NCBI GenBank assembly: GCA_024742285.1 | Contig: JANSYR010000006.1 | Location: forward strand, 1 to 64,000 | Direction: 5' to 3' | DNA: 64,000 nt | DNA from: a bacterium | GTDB lineage: Bacteria; Myxococcota_A; UBA9160; UBA4427 | In this document: in pieces, positions 10,085-18,512 of the stretch | How positions within the stretch are numbered: position 1 is the stretch's first letter | Layout: every line of letters starts with the position of its first letter | The notes under the pieces: model-generated | Told to the model about the DNA's origin: nothing | The model's input: only the letters and a program-made list of their open reading frames with translations | The model's database searches: none | Position numbers and translations under genes: made by a program

Positions 10085-11761
10085 TCATGCGAGGCGGAAC
10101 GTGATCCGGGTCGCGATCGGGGTCACGCCGCGCCCCACGAGTACGGTGCGATCGACCTCCCTGTGGAAGCCCGGGTAGAAGGGCGCGCGCTCGACGGTCC
10201 ACGCGAGCCCACCCTCGAACGCGATCTCGGCCTGCGTCCCGTCCGCGTGACGGAGGCGCGCGAAGTCGCCACCGGCGAGCTCGACGGTCCACTCCGGGGC
10301 GAGCGGCAGACGACTCTCGACGGAATGGCCCCCCGCGCGGACCGTGTCCTCGATCGTGACGGCCTCCCCCGCCAGGTCGAACCGACGGACGTGCCGCGGC
10401 GCACCTCGGGACCAGCCCCGGACCTCCCGAACCGAGAACGTCTCGCCCGACTCGAGACGGGCCGTCGTCGCGCGCCCCCCGACGCGGTGCGCCGACCAGA
10501 CCTCCGACTGCTCTCTGCCGTCGAAGGCGAGCGTCGCATGGCTGGACGTGGCCCGCGCCCGGTCGCGAAACGCACCCGGTCGGTATTCGTAGACGCCCGT
10601 GTCCGTCACGAGGCGGCGTCCATCGACGAAGAGCTCGAAGGCGAGCGCGTCGCAGTGGGCATGGCCCGGCTGGTGGGCGGGGGCGGGGCCGCCGGTCGAG
10701 GCGATCAGCACGAAGTCTCCGTTCGTGCGCCGCTCGTAGGCCGAGCCTTCGGCGGCGCCGTCTTCCGCGGTCGGCGGCGCGTCGATCACGCCGAGACGGC
10801 GGGCGTAGTCGAAGAGCGCTTCGGGCTCCGCTGCGACACCCCAGGCCGAGTCAGCGAAGAGCGTGATCCGCCCGTCGGGACCCGTCCAGCGCGCGAGCGC
10901 CGTGGTCATGCGCGCCAGGACCCCGGCGAGGGCCTCGGCGAAGCCCTCCGGTGTGCGCTCGCTCGCGCGCGCCAGATTCAGCAGGTCCAGCCCGTTCTCG
11001 AGGATCAACGCGTGATACATCGGGCTGCGCTCTTCGTGACCGCCGTCGGGGTGGACCTGCGCGTCGAACTCTGCGAGCAGGGCCTCGCTGCCGGCGCGCC
11101 ACCGGTCCGCGGCCTCGCCCCCGAAGAGGAGCCCCGCCCACACGACGCCGATCCGGTTCGACAGGAGATGGTTCGCCTGGAGCCGGATCTCGAGTCCGCG
11201 CGAGAGGGTCTCGGCCTGGTTCGCCATCGAACGGAGCATCCGCGTCGAGCGCTCTTCCTCGGCAGGGAGAGCGCCCTCGGTCAGCAGCAGCTTCCCCCAT
11301 GCGAGCAGTCGAAGCGAGATCGGGTGGGGATCCCAGCCGATGCCTTCGTCGTGTCGATCGATCCAGTCGTCGACGATCGCCCGTCGGATCCCCGGCGAGA
11401 GGCCCGCGTGTCGAAGCCACGCCTGCTCGTGCAGGTGATAGGCGAACAGCGGGCCGTGACGATCACTGGTCCACGGAACCGCATCGAACGGGATCTCGAG
11501 ATCGAGACCGAGGAGCTGGAGCGCGACCGCGTCTCCCGCCGCGGCCCGCACGTCGACATGCGGCGCCGGAGCGAGAAACGGCGTCGACGGGGTCGTGACC
11601 GCGAGCGAGAGATGCGGCGCGTCGAGACGAACCGGGGCGGGCACGCCGGTGAAGAGATGGGTGACCTGCGCGCGGACCTGGGCTGGACGCAGGTGCGCGA
11701 CGGTACGCAGGACCGTCGGCGCCCTGCCGACGAGGCCGAGGATCGCCTCGGGTCGACTCAT
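10085..11761 (-). CDS. heparinase II/III-family polysaccharide lyase
   Basis: 558 residues with the family layout: an N-terminal alpha-helical (alpha/alpha toroid) domain containing ANHLLSNRIGVVWAG, then the beta-sandwich heparinase II/III domain with PGHAHCDALAFELFV and GRRLVTDTGVYEY. Such enzymes cleave uronate-containing polysaccharides and occur in many exopolysaccharide loci, where they may trim or release polymer. No clear signal peptide is visible in the chosen frame, so its compartment is uncertain. The start ATG overlaps the rsmI stop by four bases. Confidence 0.88.
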   Translation of the reverse strand: MSRPEAILGLVGRAPTVLRTVAHLRPAQVRAQVTHLFTGVPAPVRLDAPHLSLAVTTPSTPFLAPAPHVDVRAAAGDAVALQLLGLDLEIPFDAVPWTSDRHGPLFAYHLHEQAWLRHAGLSPGIRRAIVDDWIDRHDEGIGWDPHPISLRLLAWGKLLLTEGALPAEEERSTRMLRSMANQAETLSRGLEIRLQANHLLSNRIGVVWAGLLFGGEAADRWRAGSEALLAEFDAQVHPDGGHEERSPMYHALILENGLDLLNLARASERTPEGFAEALAGVLARMTTALARWTGPDGRITLFADSAWGVAAEPEALFDYARRLGVIDAPPTAEDGAAEGSAYERRTNGDFVLIASTGGPAPAHQPGHAHCDALAFELFVDGRRLVTDTGVYEYRPGAFRDRARATSSHATLAFDGREQSEVWSAHRVGGRATTARLESGETFSVREVRGWSRGAPRHVRRFDLAGEAVTIEDTVRAGGHSVESRLPLAPEWTVELAGGDFARLRHADGTQAEIAFEGGLAWTVERAPFYPGFHREVDRTVLVGRGVTPIATRITFRLA

Positions 11762-12624
11762 GCGTCGCCCTGCCCTTCGCTTCGGAGATCGCGGAGCTCG
11801 ACGGTCCGCGCGTAGAGCGCCCGCCGCTTGCGTCCGGTGCGCTCCGCCATCTCGCTCGCGACGTCCTTGACCGAACGCCCCGACGCGAGCGCCGCCTCGA
11901 TCGCCTCGTCGACGGCTTCATCGGTCCAGGCCCCTCCCGCGGCCTCCTCGGCAGGGTCTCCGCCTTCGATCACGAGGGTGCACTCGCCCCGCGGCGGCGA
12001 CGCCTCGAGGCGCTCCGCGAGGGCGCCGGCCTCGTCGCGCAGCACCTCTTCGTGCTGCTTCGTGAGCTCGCGCGCCAGGCAGGCACGGCGGGCGCCGAGC
12101 GTCTCGGCGACTTCGCGAAGCGTCGTCGCGACCCGCTTCGGAGACTCGAAGAGGACGACGGTTTCGCCCCGGCCGCGCTGGGCTTCGAGGATCTTCCGCC
12201 GGGCCCCCACCTTGCGCGGCAGGAAGCCCAGAAAGAGCACGTGCTCGGTCGAGAAGCCGGCGACCGTGAGCGCCGTCAACAGCGCCGAGGGGCCAGGCAC
12301 GGCCTCGACGCGATGACCGGCTTCGACCGCTGCGGCCACGAGTCGCTCGCCGGGATCCGAGACCAGCGGTGTACCGGCGTCCGAGACCAACGCGACGTGC
12401 CTGCCTTCGGTCAGGGCGTCCAGGACCGACTCGATCCGCCCCGCCTCGTTGTGTGCGTGGAGGGAGGTCGGCTTCTGCGGGATCTCGAAGTGATCCAGGA
12501 GGACGCGCGTCCGTCGCGTGTCCTCGGCCAGGACCCAGTCCGCCTCGCGGAGCACCCGGAGTGCCCGCAAGGTCACGTCCTCGAGGTGACCGATCGGTGT
12601 CGCGACGATGTGGAGCGTTCCCAT
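11758..12624 (-). CDS. rsmI: 16S rRNA (cytidine-1402-2'-O)-methyltransferase
   Basis: RsmI methylates the ribose of C1402 in the decoding centre of 16S rRNA using SAM. The 288-residue protein starts MGTLHIVATPIGHLEDVTLRA, the typical RsmI opening, and carries LVSDAGTPLVSDPG and VPGPSALLTAL of the tetrapyrrole-methylase fold, plus the helical C-terminal domain (SVKDVASEMAERTGRKRRALY). The start is the ATG at 12622-12624; longer frames upstream lack similarity. It is divergent from yraN, an arrangement seen in many proteobacteria. Confidence 0.96.
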   Translation of the reverse strand: MGTLHIVATPIGHLEDVTLRALRVLREADWVLAEDTRRTRVLLDHFEIPQKPTSLHAHNEAGRIESVLDALTEGRHVALVSDAGTPLVSDPGERLVAAAVEAGHRVEAVPGPSALLTALTVAGFSTEHVLFLGFLPRKVGARRKILEAQRGRGETVVLFESPKRVATTLREVAETLGARRACLARELTKQHEEVLRDEAGALAERLEASPPRGECTLVIEGGDPAEEAAGGAWTDEAVDEAIEAALASGRSVKDVASEMAERTGRKRRALYARTVELRDLRSEGQGDA

Positions 12625-12736
12625 CCCTATCCTGCCCCGACCCCGAACAGGTCGGACGACGCTCGGACAGGCTTGGACCGCCCGGCCCCGTTCCTGGCCA
12701 ACCGACCCGGTCCCGAGCGAGGCCACAGGTCCGGTC

Positions 12737-13171
12737 ATGTCCCGAGCACGGAGATCCCTCGGGCGCGAGGGGGAGGAGCGCGCCGCGCGTCATCTCGAGG
12801 CGCGAGGGTATCAGATCGTCGCACGCAACGTCCGCGCGGCGCGGGTCGAGATCGACCTGATCGTCCGTGGCCGCGGCGCGATCGTCTTCGTCGAGGTGAA
12901 GACGCGGCGACGGGATTCACGCGGCGTGTTCGGCCGTCACGCATCGGCCGCGGAGGCCGTCGATGCCCGAAAGCAGGCGCGGCTGCGTCGCGGGGCGGCC
13001 GCCTGGCTCGCCGAACATCCCGAGGCGCGCCGCGGTCGCACGCGGGTGCGCTTCGACGTGATCACGTGCCTACGGGACGAGCGGTTCGGCGTACTCGCCC
13101 CCCGAAACGACGACACCGCGCACCCTCACGATGCGCGGTGGTCGATCGAACACTGGGAGGCCGCGTTTTGA
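12737..13171 (+). CDS. YraN-family endonuclease-like protein
   Basis: 144 residues with the YraN (UPF0102) signature: LGREGEERAARHLEARGY, then a nuclease-like core ARVEIDLIVRGRGAIVFVEVKTRR matching the E-D-ExK pattern of Holliday-junction-resolvase-like folds. The function is not established. The start ATG (12737) gives the usual family N-terminus. It is divergent from rsmI (112 bp apart), its common neighbour, and convergent with rplS. Confidence 0.92.
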   Translation: MSRARRSLGREGEERAARHLEARGYQIVARNVRAARVEIDLIVRGRGAIVFVEVKTRRRDSRGVFGRHASAAEAVDARKQARLRRGAAAWLAEHPEARRGRTRVRFDVITCLRDERFGVLAPRNDDTAHPHDARWSIEHWEAAF

Positions 13172-13232
13172 CGGCCACGAGCGAAGAATAGCCACGAGCG
13201 GGAAAGCGCCCGAGCGAAAGAAAGCGGAGGAC

Positions 13233-13901
13233 TCAGTCCTTGCTCTCTTCGGCCTCCTCGGCGGGAGCGTCGTCGCCCGCGTCCGCGGCGGCCTCTTCCG
13301 CTTCGTCAGCGGTCTCTTCGACTTCCTCGGCCTTCTTCGAGGCGCGCTCGGCCTCCTCGGCCTTGAGCTGCTCCATTCGCTTCGCCTTCTCGGCGGCCTT
13401 GGCCTTCTTGAGGGCCTTGCCCTTGAGCTTCTTGCCGCCCTTGGTCGTCGCCTCCTCGGTCGTCTCTTCGACCTCGACGACTTCCGGCGCCGCCGCCTCG
13501 ACGTCGCCGGCGCTCGCGAGCGCCTCGGCCTCTTCCTCGGAGATCAGACCGGACAGGTCGCGGACCTTGCTGTGCAGTCGGGCCTTCTTGCCCGACAGAT
13601 TGCGCAGGTAGTAGAGCCGGGAGCGACGGACGTAGCCTCGCGCCTTGATCTCGACCTTCGTCACCAGCGGCGACTGGACCGGGAAGACGCGCTCGACGCC
13701 CACACCGCTCGAGATCTTGCGAACGGTGAAGGTCTCGCCGGCGCCGGCACCGCGACGGCGGATGACCAGTCCCTGGAAGACCTGGATGCGTTCCTTGTCG
13801 CCCTCGCGAACCTTCACGTGGACGGCGATGGTGTCGCCGACCTTGAAGGGCGGGAGGTCCCGGCGGAGCATTTCGTTTTCGATGAAGTCCAGAGTACGCA
13901 T
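13233..13901 (-). CDS. rplS: 50S ribosomal protein L19 with long charged C-terminal extension
   Basis: Residues 1-110 are a standard L19 ([55 protein letters not shown]). The protein then continues for roughly 110 more residues, first helical and acidic, then a Lys/Ala/Glu-rich basic stretch ([21 protein letters not shown]), then a Glu/Ala/Asp-rich acidic tail. L19 is normally about 115 residues, so this one is almost doubled to 222. It is the last gene of the rimM-trmD-rplS run; 165 bp separate it from trmD. Confidence 0.96.
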   Translation of the reverse strand: MRTLDFIENEMLRRDLPPFKVGDTIAVHVKVREGDKERIQVFQGLVIRRRGAGAGETFTVRKISSGVGVERVFPVQSPLVTKVEIKARGYVRRSRLYYLRNLSGKKARLHSKVRDLSGLISEEEAEALASAGDVEAAAPEVVEVEETTEEATTKGGKKLKGKALKKAKAAEKAKRMEQLKAEEAERASKKAEEVEETADEAEEAAADAGDDAPAEEAEESKD

Positions 13902-14066
13902 CGGTCTCTTCCTTTGGGTCGCTTCGTCGCCACGCTTCGTACGCGGGACCCGTCCTGCACGGCGATCGTGTCGTGCGGAACGGGGAACCCGACGGATCCG
14001 GAGATCCGGCGGCTGGATACGAGGGGTGGTGGGTGGGTTCGCGCCGGCCGGTCGGCCCACGCGGGA

Positions 14067-14837
14067 TCATTCTTTCTGTCGGTCGTTCGGAGCGCCTGGG
14101 GCCCGGCGCGACGCCCCTCCGGATTCGTCGGATCGGATTTCCGGAGCGGAGTCGAGCAGTTCGGGTCTTCGAGCGCGAGTTCTGTCCAGGGCCTGCTCCC
14201 GCCGCCACCGCTCGATCGCGGCGTGGTCCCCCGAGCGGAGGACGGGCGGGACTTCGAGGCCCCGATAAATCGGCGGCCGAGTATACTGCGGTCCTTCGAG
14301 AACGCCCCCCCCGCGGAACGATTCTGTCTCGATCGAGTCCGGATTTCCGAGGACGCCAGGGAGGAGGCGGACCAGGCCCTCGAGGACGACCATCGTGGGG
14401 ACCTCCCCTCCCGACAGGACGTAGTCCCCGATCGAGAGCTCCTCGTCGACCGCCAGGTCGAGGACCCGCTGGTCGATGCCCTCGTAGCGGCCGCAGACGA
14501 AGAGCAGCGGCGGGCCCGCCGCCAGCTCCGCCAGGCGCGCCTGATCGAGGGGACGCCCCTGCGGCGACAGGCAGATCACGTGCACCGTCCGGCCGGGGCC
14601 CTTCGCGCCGGCGAGCGCCTCGATCGCCGGGATCAGGGGCTCCGGGGTCATCACCATCCCGGGCCCGCCGCCGTAGGGCGTGTCGTCGACGGACCGGTGG
14701 CGATCCGTCGCCCATTCCCGGAGGTCATGGGTCTCGATCCGGGCGGCCCCGTCGCGACGGGCCATCCCGACGAACGCGGTCTCCAGGAAGGGCCCGAAGA
14801 GCTCCGGGAAGATCGTGAGCACGTCGACCTCGAGCAT
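14067..14837 (-). CDS. trmD: tRNA (guanine-37-N1)-methyltransferase
   Basis: TrmD uses SAM to methylate G37 of tRNAs with G36G37, preventing +1 frameshifts. 256 residues starting MLEVDVLTIFPELF. Motifs of the trefoil-knot SPOUT fold are intact: YGGGPGMVMTPEPL, CLSPQGRPLDQA, VCGRYEGIDQR and DEELSIGDYVLSGGE. The start is the ATG at 14835-14837; longer upstream frames run through the intergenic structured region. It lies between rimM and rplS as in most bacteria. Confidence 0.97.
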   Translation of the reverse strand: MLEVDVLTIFPELFGPFLETAFVGMARRDGAARIETHDLREWATDRHRSVDDTPYGGGPGMVMTPEPLIPAIEALAGAKGPGRTVHVICLSPQGRPLDQARLAELAAGPPLLFVCGRYEGIDQRVLDLAVDEELSIGDYVLSGGEVPTMVVLEGLVRLLPGVLGNPDSIETESFRGGGVLEGPQYTRPPIYRGLEVPPVLRSGDHAAIERWRREQALDRTRARRPELLDSAPEIRSDESGGASRRAPGAPNDRQKE

Positions 14838-14888
14838 CAGCCCCCCCAGCAGCCCTTTGAACAGCCCTCGCGGAGCCAGGTGCGTGGA

Positions 14889-14966
14889 TTTTCCGACCAA
14901 TCGAGGCGCGGAAGCGCAGCCTGGGTGAACCCAGGCAAGCTTTCGCAACGAAGAGTGGTCGGAAAA
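14889..14966 (-). promoter_or_regulatory. nested inverted-repeat RNA structure between rimM and trmD
   Basis: A perfect 11 bp inverted repeat, TTTTCCGACCA (14889-14899) and TGGTCGGAAAA (14956-14966), encloses further hairpins. The clearest is GCCTGGG-TGAA-CCCAGGC (14919-14936). On the transcribed minus strand TTCGTTGCGAA and GCGCTTCCGCGC can form two more short stems. The result would be a multi-branched RNA closed by an 11 bp helix, about 50 nt upstream of the trmD start. There is no U-tract, so it is not a standard terminator. A cis-acting leader or processing site is my inference. Confidence 0.6.
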
Positions 14967-15006
14967 GGCGCGTGCATGGCGACTCCGAGGGTTGTTCAAC
15001 GGGCTG

Positions 15007-15564
15007 CTAAACGGGCTCGAGCAGGCCCGGGACGTCGGCGACGACGATCTTTCGAGCGGCGAGGTCGATCGATTCGAGCAGCGCCTCGGCGGTCGGCACG
15101 AGTCGCCGGACCCCGTCCTCGTCTTCGACCAGCAGCACGTCGTGTGCCCCGGTCTCCCAGATCTCGCGCACGGTCCCGATGTCCTCGCCCTGGGCCGACT
15201 CGACCCGGCAGCCGACGAGCTCGTACCAGTAGAACTCCCCTTCCGGCAGCGCGGGCAGCAGATCCGGCGAAGCCGTCACGAGCAGTCCGACGAGCGGCTG
15301 CACGTCCTCGCGACCGGTGACGCCCTCGAGTCGCAGCCGGACCTCGCCCCGCGGAGCCATCCCCGCGCCCGTCACGATCCGGCGCTTCGCCTCCGGGTCC
15401 TTCGCCCGCTTCCCGAGCCAGACGACCTCGGCGGAGAGCAGGTGCTCCGGTCCGTCCCCGGCGACCCGAACGCGAAGCTCGCCCGCAAGTCCGTGCGCCC
15501 CGACGACTTCGCCGAGCACGATCCGCTCCGCGGAAGGCAGCTTCTGTCCCGGAGAAAGAGGCAT
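15007..15564 (-). CDS. rimM: 16S rRNA processing protein RimM
   Basis: RimM assists maturation of the 30S head and binds S19. 185 residues: N-terminal RimM barrel (VVGAHGLAGELRVRV) and C-terminal PRC-like barrel (LPEGEFYWYELVGCRVES, GAHDVLLVEDEDG, LVPTAEALLESID). The start ATG (15562-15564) has a GA-rich upstream region. A strong terminator lies just upstream of it, between khpA and rimM, so rimM-trmD-rplS may also need its own promoter. Confidence 0.95.
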   Translation of the reverse strand: MPLSPGQKLPSAERIVLGEVVGAHGLAGELRVRVAGDGPEHLLSAEVVWLGKRAKDPEAKRRIVTGAGMAPRGEVRLRLEGVTGREDVQPLVGLLVTASPDLLPALPEGEFYWYELVGCRVESAQGEDIGTVREIWETGAHDVLLVEDEDGVRRLVPTAEALLESIDLAARKIVVADVPGLLEPV

Positions 15565-15586
15565 GGTCGTTCTTCCAGCACCCTCG

Positions 15587-15623
15587 AAAGAAAAAGGCCG
15601 CAGCGCCCATCAGCGCCGCGGCC
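15587..15623 (-). terminator. rho-independent terminator or attenuator between khpA and rimM
   Basis: On the minus strand, GGCCGC-x-GCGC, a 6 nt loop and GCGC-x-GCGGCC (15596-15623) form a near-perfect 11-position stem with one mismatch, followed by TTTTTCTTTC (down to 15587). This is a textbook intrinsic terminator. It lies after rpsP-khpA and 22 bp before the rimM start, splitting the translation operon or attenuating read-through. Confidence 0.85.
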
Positions 15624-15727
15624 ATCCACTTCGATTTCAGCTCGGACCTTCCGATCCGCCGAATCCGCTCAGACGTCCCGAAGCGATGCGTGACCACCGC
15701 CTGCCCAAAACGCCTGCAAGTCGCAAT

Positions 15728-15967
15728 TCAATCGACGATGTCGAGTCGTGCCCCGGCGCCGTCGGCGGTCGCGTTGAGGATCGCGCGCAACGCCTTGGCA
15801 ACCCGGCCCTGTCGACCGATCACGCGACCACGATCACCGTCGGCGGTCTCGAGCTCGATCAGCTCACCGTCGTCCTCGATGTCGACGTCGACGTCGTCGG
15901 GGTTGGAAACGATCGCCTTCGCGAGGAAGGAGACGAGCTCTGCGGAGTCTTTGCCCTTCTTCGACAT
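15728..15967 (-). CDS. khpA: KH-domain RNA-binding protein KhpA
   Basis: 79-residue single KH-domain protein (YlqC family). It has the KH loop GRVIGRQGRVAKALRAIL, with the expected GxxG as GRQG. Family members bind RNA, often with KhpB. It starts one base after the rpsP stop, the usual rpsP-khpA order, and is followed by a terminator before rimM. Confidence 0.94.
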   Translation of the reverse strand: MSKKGKDSAELVSFLAKAIVSNPDDVDVDIEDDGELIELETADGDRGRVIGRQGRVAKALRAILNATADGAGARLDIVD

Positions 15968-15968
15968 G

Positions 15969-16244
15969 CTAGGCGGCTCCTGCGTTCGCGGTGTTGGCAG
16001 TGTTGCCCTCGCGCTTCAGGCGGTTCACCAGGCTGCGGACCGTGTCCGAGAGCTGCGCGCCCTTGCCGACCCAGGCCTCGATGGCGTCGAGGTCGAGGTT
16101 CAGCGAGGCGGGATCGATCCGCGGGTCGTAGGTCCCCAGGAACTCGAGCGGGCGACCGTCGCGCTGCTTGCGCTCGTCGATCGCCATCACGCGGTAGAAC
16201 GGGCGCTTCTTCGAGCCCATTCGCGTCAGCCGGATCTTGACCAT
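15969..16244 (-). CDS. rpsP: 30S ribosomal protein S16
   Basis: 91 residues beginning MVKIRLTRMGSKKRPFYRVM, a textbook S16 N-terminus, followed by GRPLEFLGTYDPR. Its C-terminus ends in a short Asn-Thr-Ala-rich tail. It is the first gene of the rpsP-khpA-rimM-trmD-rplS locus. The usual upstream neighbour ffh is absent here; 300 bp of GC-rich non-coding DNA precedes it and must hold the promoter. Confidence 0.96.
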   Translation of the reverse strand: MVKIRLTRMGSKKRPFYRVMAIDERKQRDGRPLEFLGTYDPRIDPASLNLDLDAIEAWVGKGAQLSDTVRSLVNRLKREGNTANTANAGAA

Positions 16245-16459
16245 GTTCGTTCGGTCCTCGTGTCGCGGAGCCTCGCTCCGACGGTGTATCGAAAGTGTGG
16301 GCAGCTCGATTCCAGCGGTCGCGAGGCGCGCCGGTAGGGAGCATCGAGCTGGACGGGGAAAATGGCGGGCGGCGCGATCGTTCCAGGGCGAGCCCAGCGG
16401 CGCGCACCGGCCCTAAGCAGGCGCGCAAATTAGGGAAACCGCCCGCCCGGGTCAACTTT

Positions 16460-16503
16460 GTCGGGCGGAGGTCGGGCGGAGGTCGGGCCGAGGCCGGGCG
16501 GAG
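16460..16503. repeat. 11 bp tandem repeat (4 units) upstream of rpsP
   Basis: Four tandem copies of GTCGGGCGGAG (16460-16470, 16471-16481, 16482-16492 with one change, 16493-16503 with one change). It lies in the 300 bp gap between rpsP and the zinc-ribbon gene (16245-16544), where I see no gene. The repeat is about 215 bp upstream of rpsP, so it could lie in its promoter region or be neutral. Confidence 0.85.
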
Positions 16504-16544
16504 GAGGCGCGGCGGCCGCGAAGACGTCCTCGCGGGGACGCGAT

Positions 16545-16742
16545 TCAGCGCCGGGCCAGGCCCAGCCGCTCCTGCTCCTTCTTCTCGAAGCAGTCGGCAC
16601 AGGAGTACAGCTCCTTGTGCGCCTTCTGGAGCCGGTCGTATTCCTGGTCGAGGGCGACGCGGCGAACCGACGACACGACGTCGCCGCAGAAATCGCAGCT
16701 TCGCCCCGTCATCTCGGGATCAGGGGTGGGGGAACTCGCCAT
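16545..16742 (-). CDS. small CxxC zinc-ribbon protein
   Basis: 65 residues with two Cys pairs, CDFCGD near residue 17 and CADCFEK near residue 49, separated by a charged helical segment (VALDQEYDRLQKAHKELY). This looks like a short treble-clef or zinc-ribbon domain. No family recognised. It lies 69 bp downstream of the DUF721 gene on the same strand, so co-transcription is likely. Confidence 0.7.
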   Translation of the reverse strand: MASSPTPDPEMTGRSCDFCGDVVSSVRRVALDQEYDRLQKAHKELYSCADCFEKKEQERLGLARR

Positions 16743-16811
16743 CGGGGTCCGAACGTCTTGAGTGGGGGTCGAGCCGGGGGCAGCTCCACCGGCGGGAGGG
16801 AGCGCGGACGC

Positions 16812-17150
16812 TCAACGGCGCCGAGGATAGCCGACCTGAAATCGAACCTCCCGCGGCGCTTGCCTCGCGTAGCGCGCCTCGAGCTTCTCGAGCAATTCTG
16901 CCTTGCGCAGCTGCAGCTGTTGCGACCAGACCGGGCTGTCGACCTGGACCTCGAGCACGCCGGCTCGCAGGCCGAGCGGTCGGCAGTGCTCGGCGACCTT
17001 CTCGCCGACGATCTCCGGCCATTCGCTGCCGATCCGATGGGCGAGCGCGACCCCGTCGAGGCCGAGCTCGCCGAGGACCCGCCCCACCAGATCACCGACC
17101 GGCTGCATGCGCCCCTTGCGCCGTCCGCCCGGTCCCCGGTCCCGCGCCAC
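16812..17150 (-). CDS. DUF721 / DciA-like protein
   Basis: 112 residues. The DUF721 core is visible as VGDLVGRVLGELGLDG, WPEIVGEKVAEHCRPLGLRAGVL and VDSPVWSQQLQLRKAELLEKL. DUF721 proteins include DciA, which helps load the replicative helicase DnaB in many bacteria lacking DnaC. Whether this copy does so is inferred from family membership. It starts two bases after the DUF1015 stop. Confidence 0.85.
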   Translation of the reverse strand: MARDRGPGGRRKGRMQPVGDLVGRVLGELGLDGVALAHRIGSEWPEIVGEKVAEHCRPLGLRAGVLEVQVDSPVWSQQLQLRKAELLEKLEARYARQAPREVRFQVGYPRRR

Positions 17151-17152
17151 GC

Positions 17153-18448
17153 TCAGACCGCTCCGGCGGCGTCGGAGGAGGGATCGGCGCGATGGTCGCG
17201 GAAGACCATCCCGGTCGGGATCTTCGGATGGAAGAAGGTCGACTTCTGGGGCATGACCTCGCCAGCCTCCGTCACGCGGAACACGTCGTCCGGGGTCAGC
17301 GCGTTCAGGTAGAGGGCCACGGTCCCCTTCCCTTCCCGGATCTCCTGCCCCGCGCGGCGCGCGCTCTTCGGGAAGGCCACCGCCCCGCCGCGAATCGCCT
17401 CGGCGTCGAGCCCGAAGACGGTCCCGAGTACGTCCCGCTCGAGGAGCCGCACCATCAGCTCGTCGCCGAGCGGCTCATCGCGCGAGACGAGCAGCGCCGC
17501 GCCGCCGGCGCTCTCCGCGACGAACGCCGGCCGCCCCGCCAGCGGCGCGAGCTCCGCGGCGAGCCGGGCTTCGACGCCCTCGAGATCGACGGGCGCCAGC
17601 GCGCGGATCGTCCAGTCCGGGAGCTTCGCCCGCCACTCGGCCTCGGAGGGCGCCGCGACCTCGCGGACGACGCGGTGGATCGGCAGGAGCAGGCTGCCCT
17701 TGGCCCAGGCGTTCGCGAAGTAGGCGATCGTCGACTGCCAGGGGGCGTCGGGATCGTCTCCGTGCGCGAGGGTCTGCTGTCGGCGGTACTCGAGCGCCGT
17801 CTCGTAGCGATGGTGGCCGTCGGCGATCACGCTCGGCCGCGCGTCCATGAAGGCGCGGACCTGCGCGATCGCCGCAGGATCGTCCAGACGCGCGAGCCGG
17901 TACTCGACCTCCCCGAACGCCGCACGCGCGACGTCGCCCCGCTCGAGCGCTTCCGCGAGGAGCGACCCGAGGGTGTCCTCGCGATCCTCGTAGAGAAGGA
18001 AGACGGTGGAGAGATTCGCCTCCGCCGCCCGCAGGAGCTTCAACCGATCCGCCCGCGGCCCGGCGAGGGTCCGTTCGTGGGGACGCACGACCCGCTCGTC
18101 GTACTCCGCGAGCCCGAGCTCGGCGAAGAAACCGATCCGCTCGAGGCGCTGCCCGTCCGGGGCCTCGTAGCGCTGGCCCATCACGTAGTAGGCCGGCGTG
18201 TCGTCGCGGACCAGGACGCCTTCGGCGCGCCAGGCGTCGAGGGTCTCGCGGATCCATCCGTAGTCCGCGGCGGCTTCGTCGTTCGCGTCGCGGGTCAGCT
18301 CGAAGCGGATCGCGTTGTGCGGGTCCCGGTCGAAGAAGTCGCCGCGTTCGTCGTCGGCAATCACGTCGTAGGGCGGCACGATCACCCGGGACAAGTCGAC
18401 ACGATCGGTGTCGTAGCGAAGCGCGCGCAGCGGGCGGGCGACGGTCAT
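17153..18448 (-). CDS. DUF1015 family protein
   Basis: 431 residues matching the DUF1015 layout: N-terminal RALRYD ... VIVPPYDVIADDER and DPHNAIRFEL, a central ADGHHRYETALEYR motif, and the C-terminal region ending PQKSTFFHPKIPTGMVFR. The conserved histidines in ADGHHR suggest an enzyme, but no reaction is established. It heads a minus-strand run with DUF721 and the small zinc-ribbon gene. Confidence 0.88.
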   Translation of the reverse strand: MTVARPLRALRYDTDRVDLSRVIVPPYDVIADDERGDFFDRDPHNAIRFELTRDANDEAAADYGWIRETLDAWRAEGVLVRDDTPAYYVMGQRYEAPDGQRLERIGFFAELGLAEYDERVVRPHERTLAGPRADRLKLLRAAEANLSTVFLLYEDREDTLGSLLAEALERGDVARAAFGEVEYRLARLDDPAAIAQVRAFMDARPSVIADGHHRYETALEYRRQQTLAHGDDPDAPWQSTIAYFANAWAKGSLLLPIHRVVREVAAPSEAEWRAKLPDWTIRALAPVDLEGVEARLAAELAPLAGRPAFVAESAGGAALLVSRDEPLGDELMVRLLERDVLGTVFGLDAEAIRGGAVAFPKSARRAGQEIREGKGTVALYLNALTPDDVFRVTEAGEVMPQKSTFFHPKIPTGMVFRDHRADPSSDAAGAV

Positions 18449-18512
18449 CGAGAACGGACTCCTTCGACGGTTTCGGGCGTTCGAAAGGCGAGCGACGAAC
18501 GGGGGCGACGCC

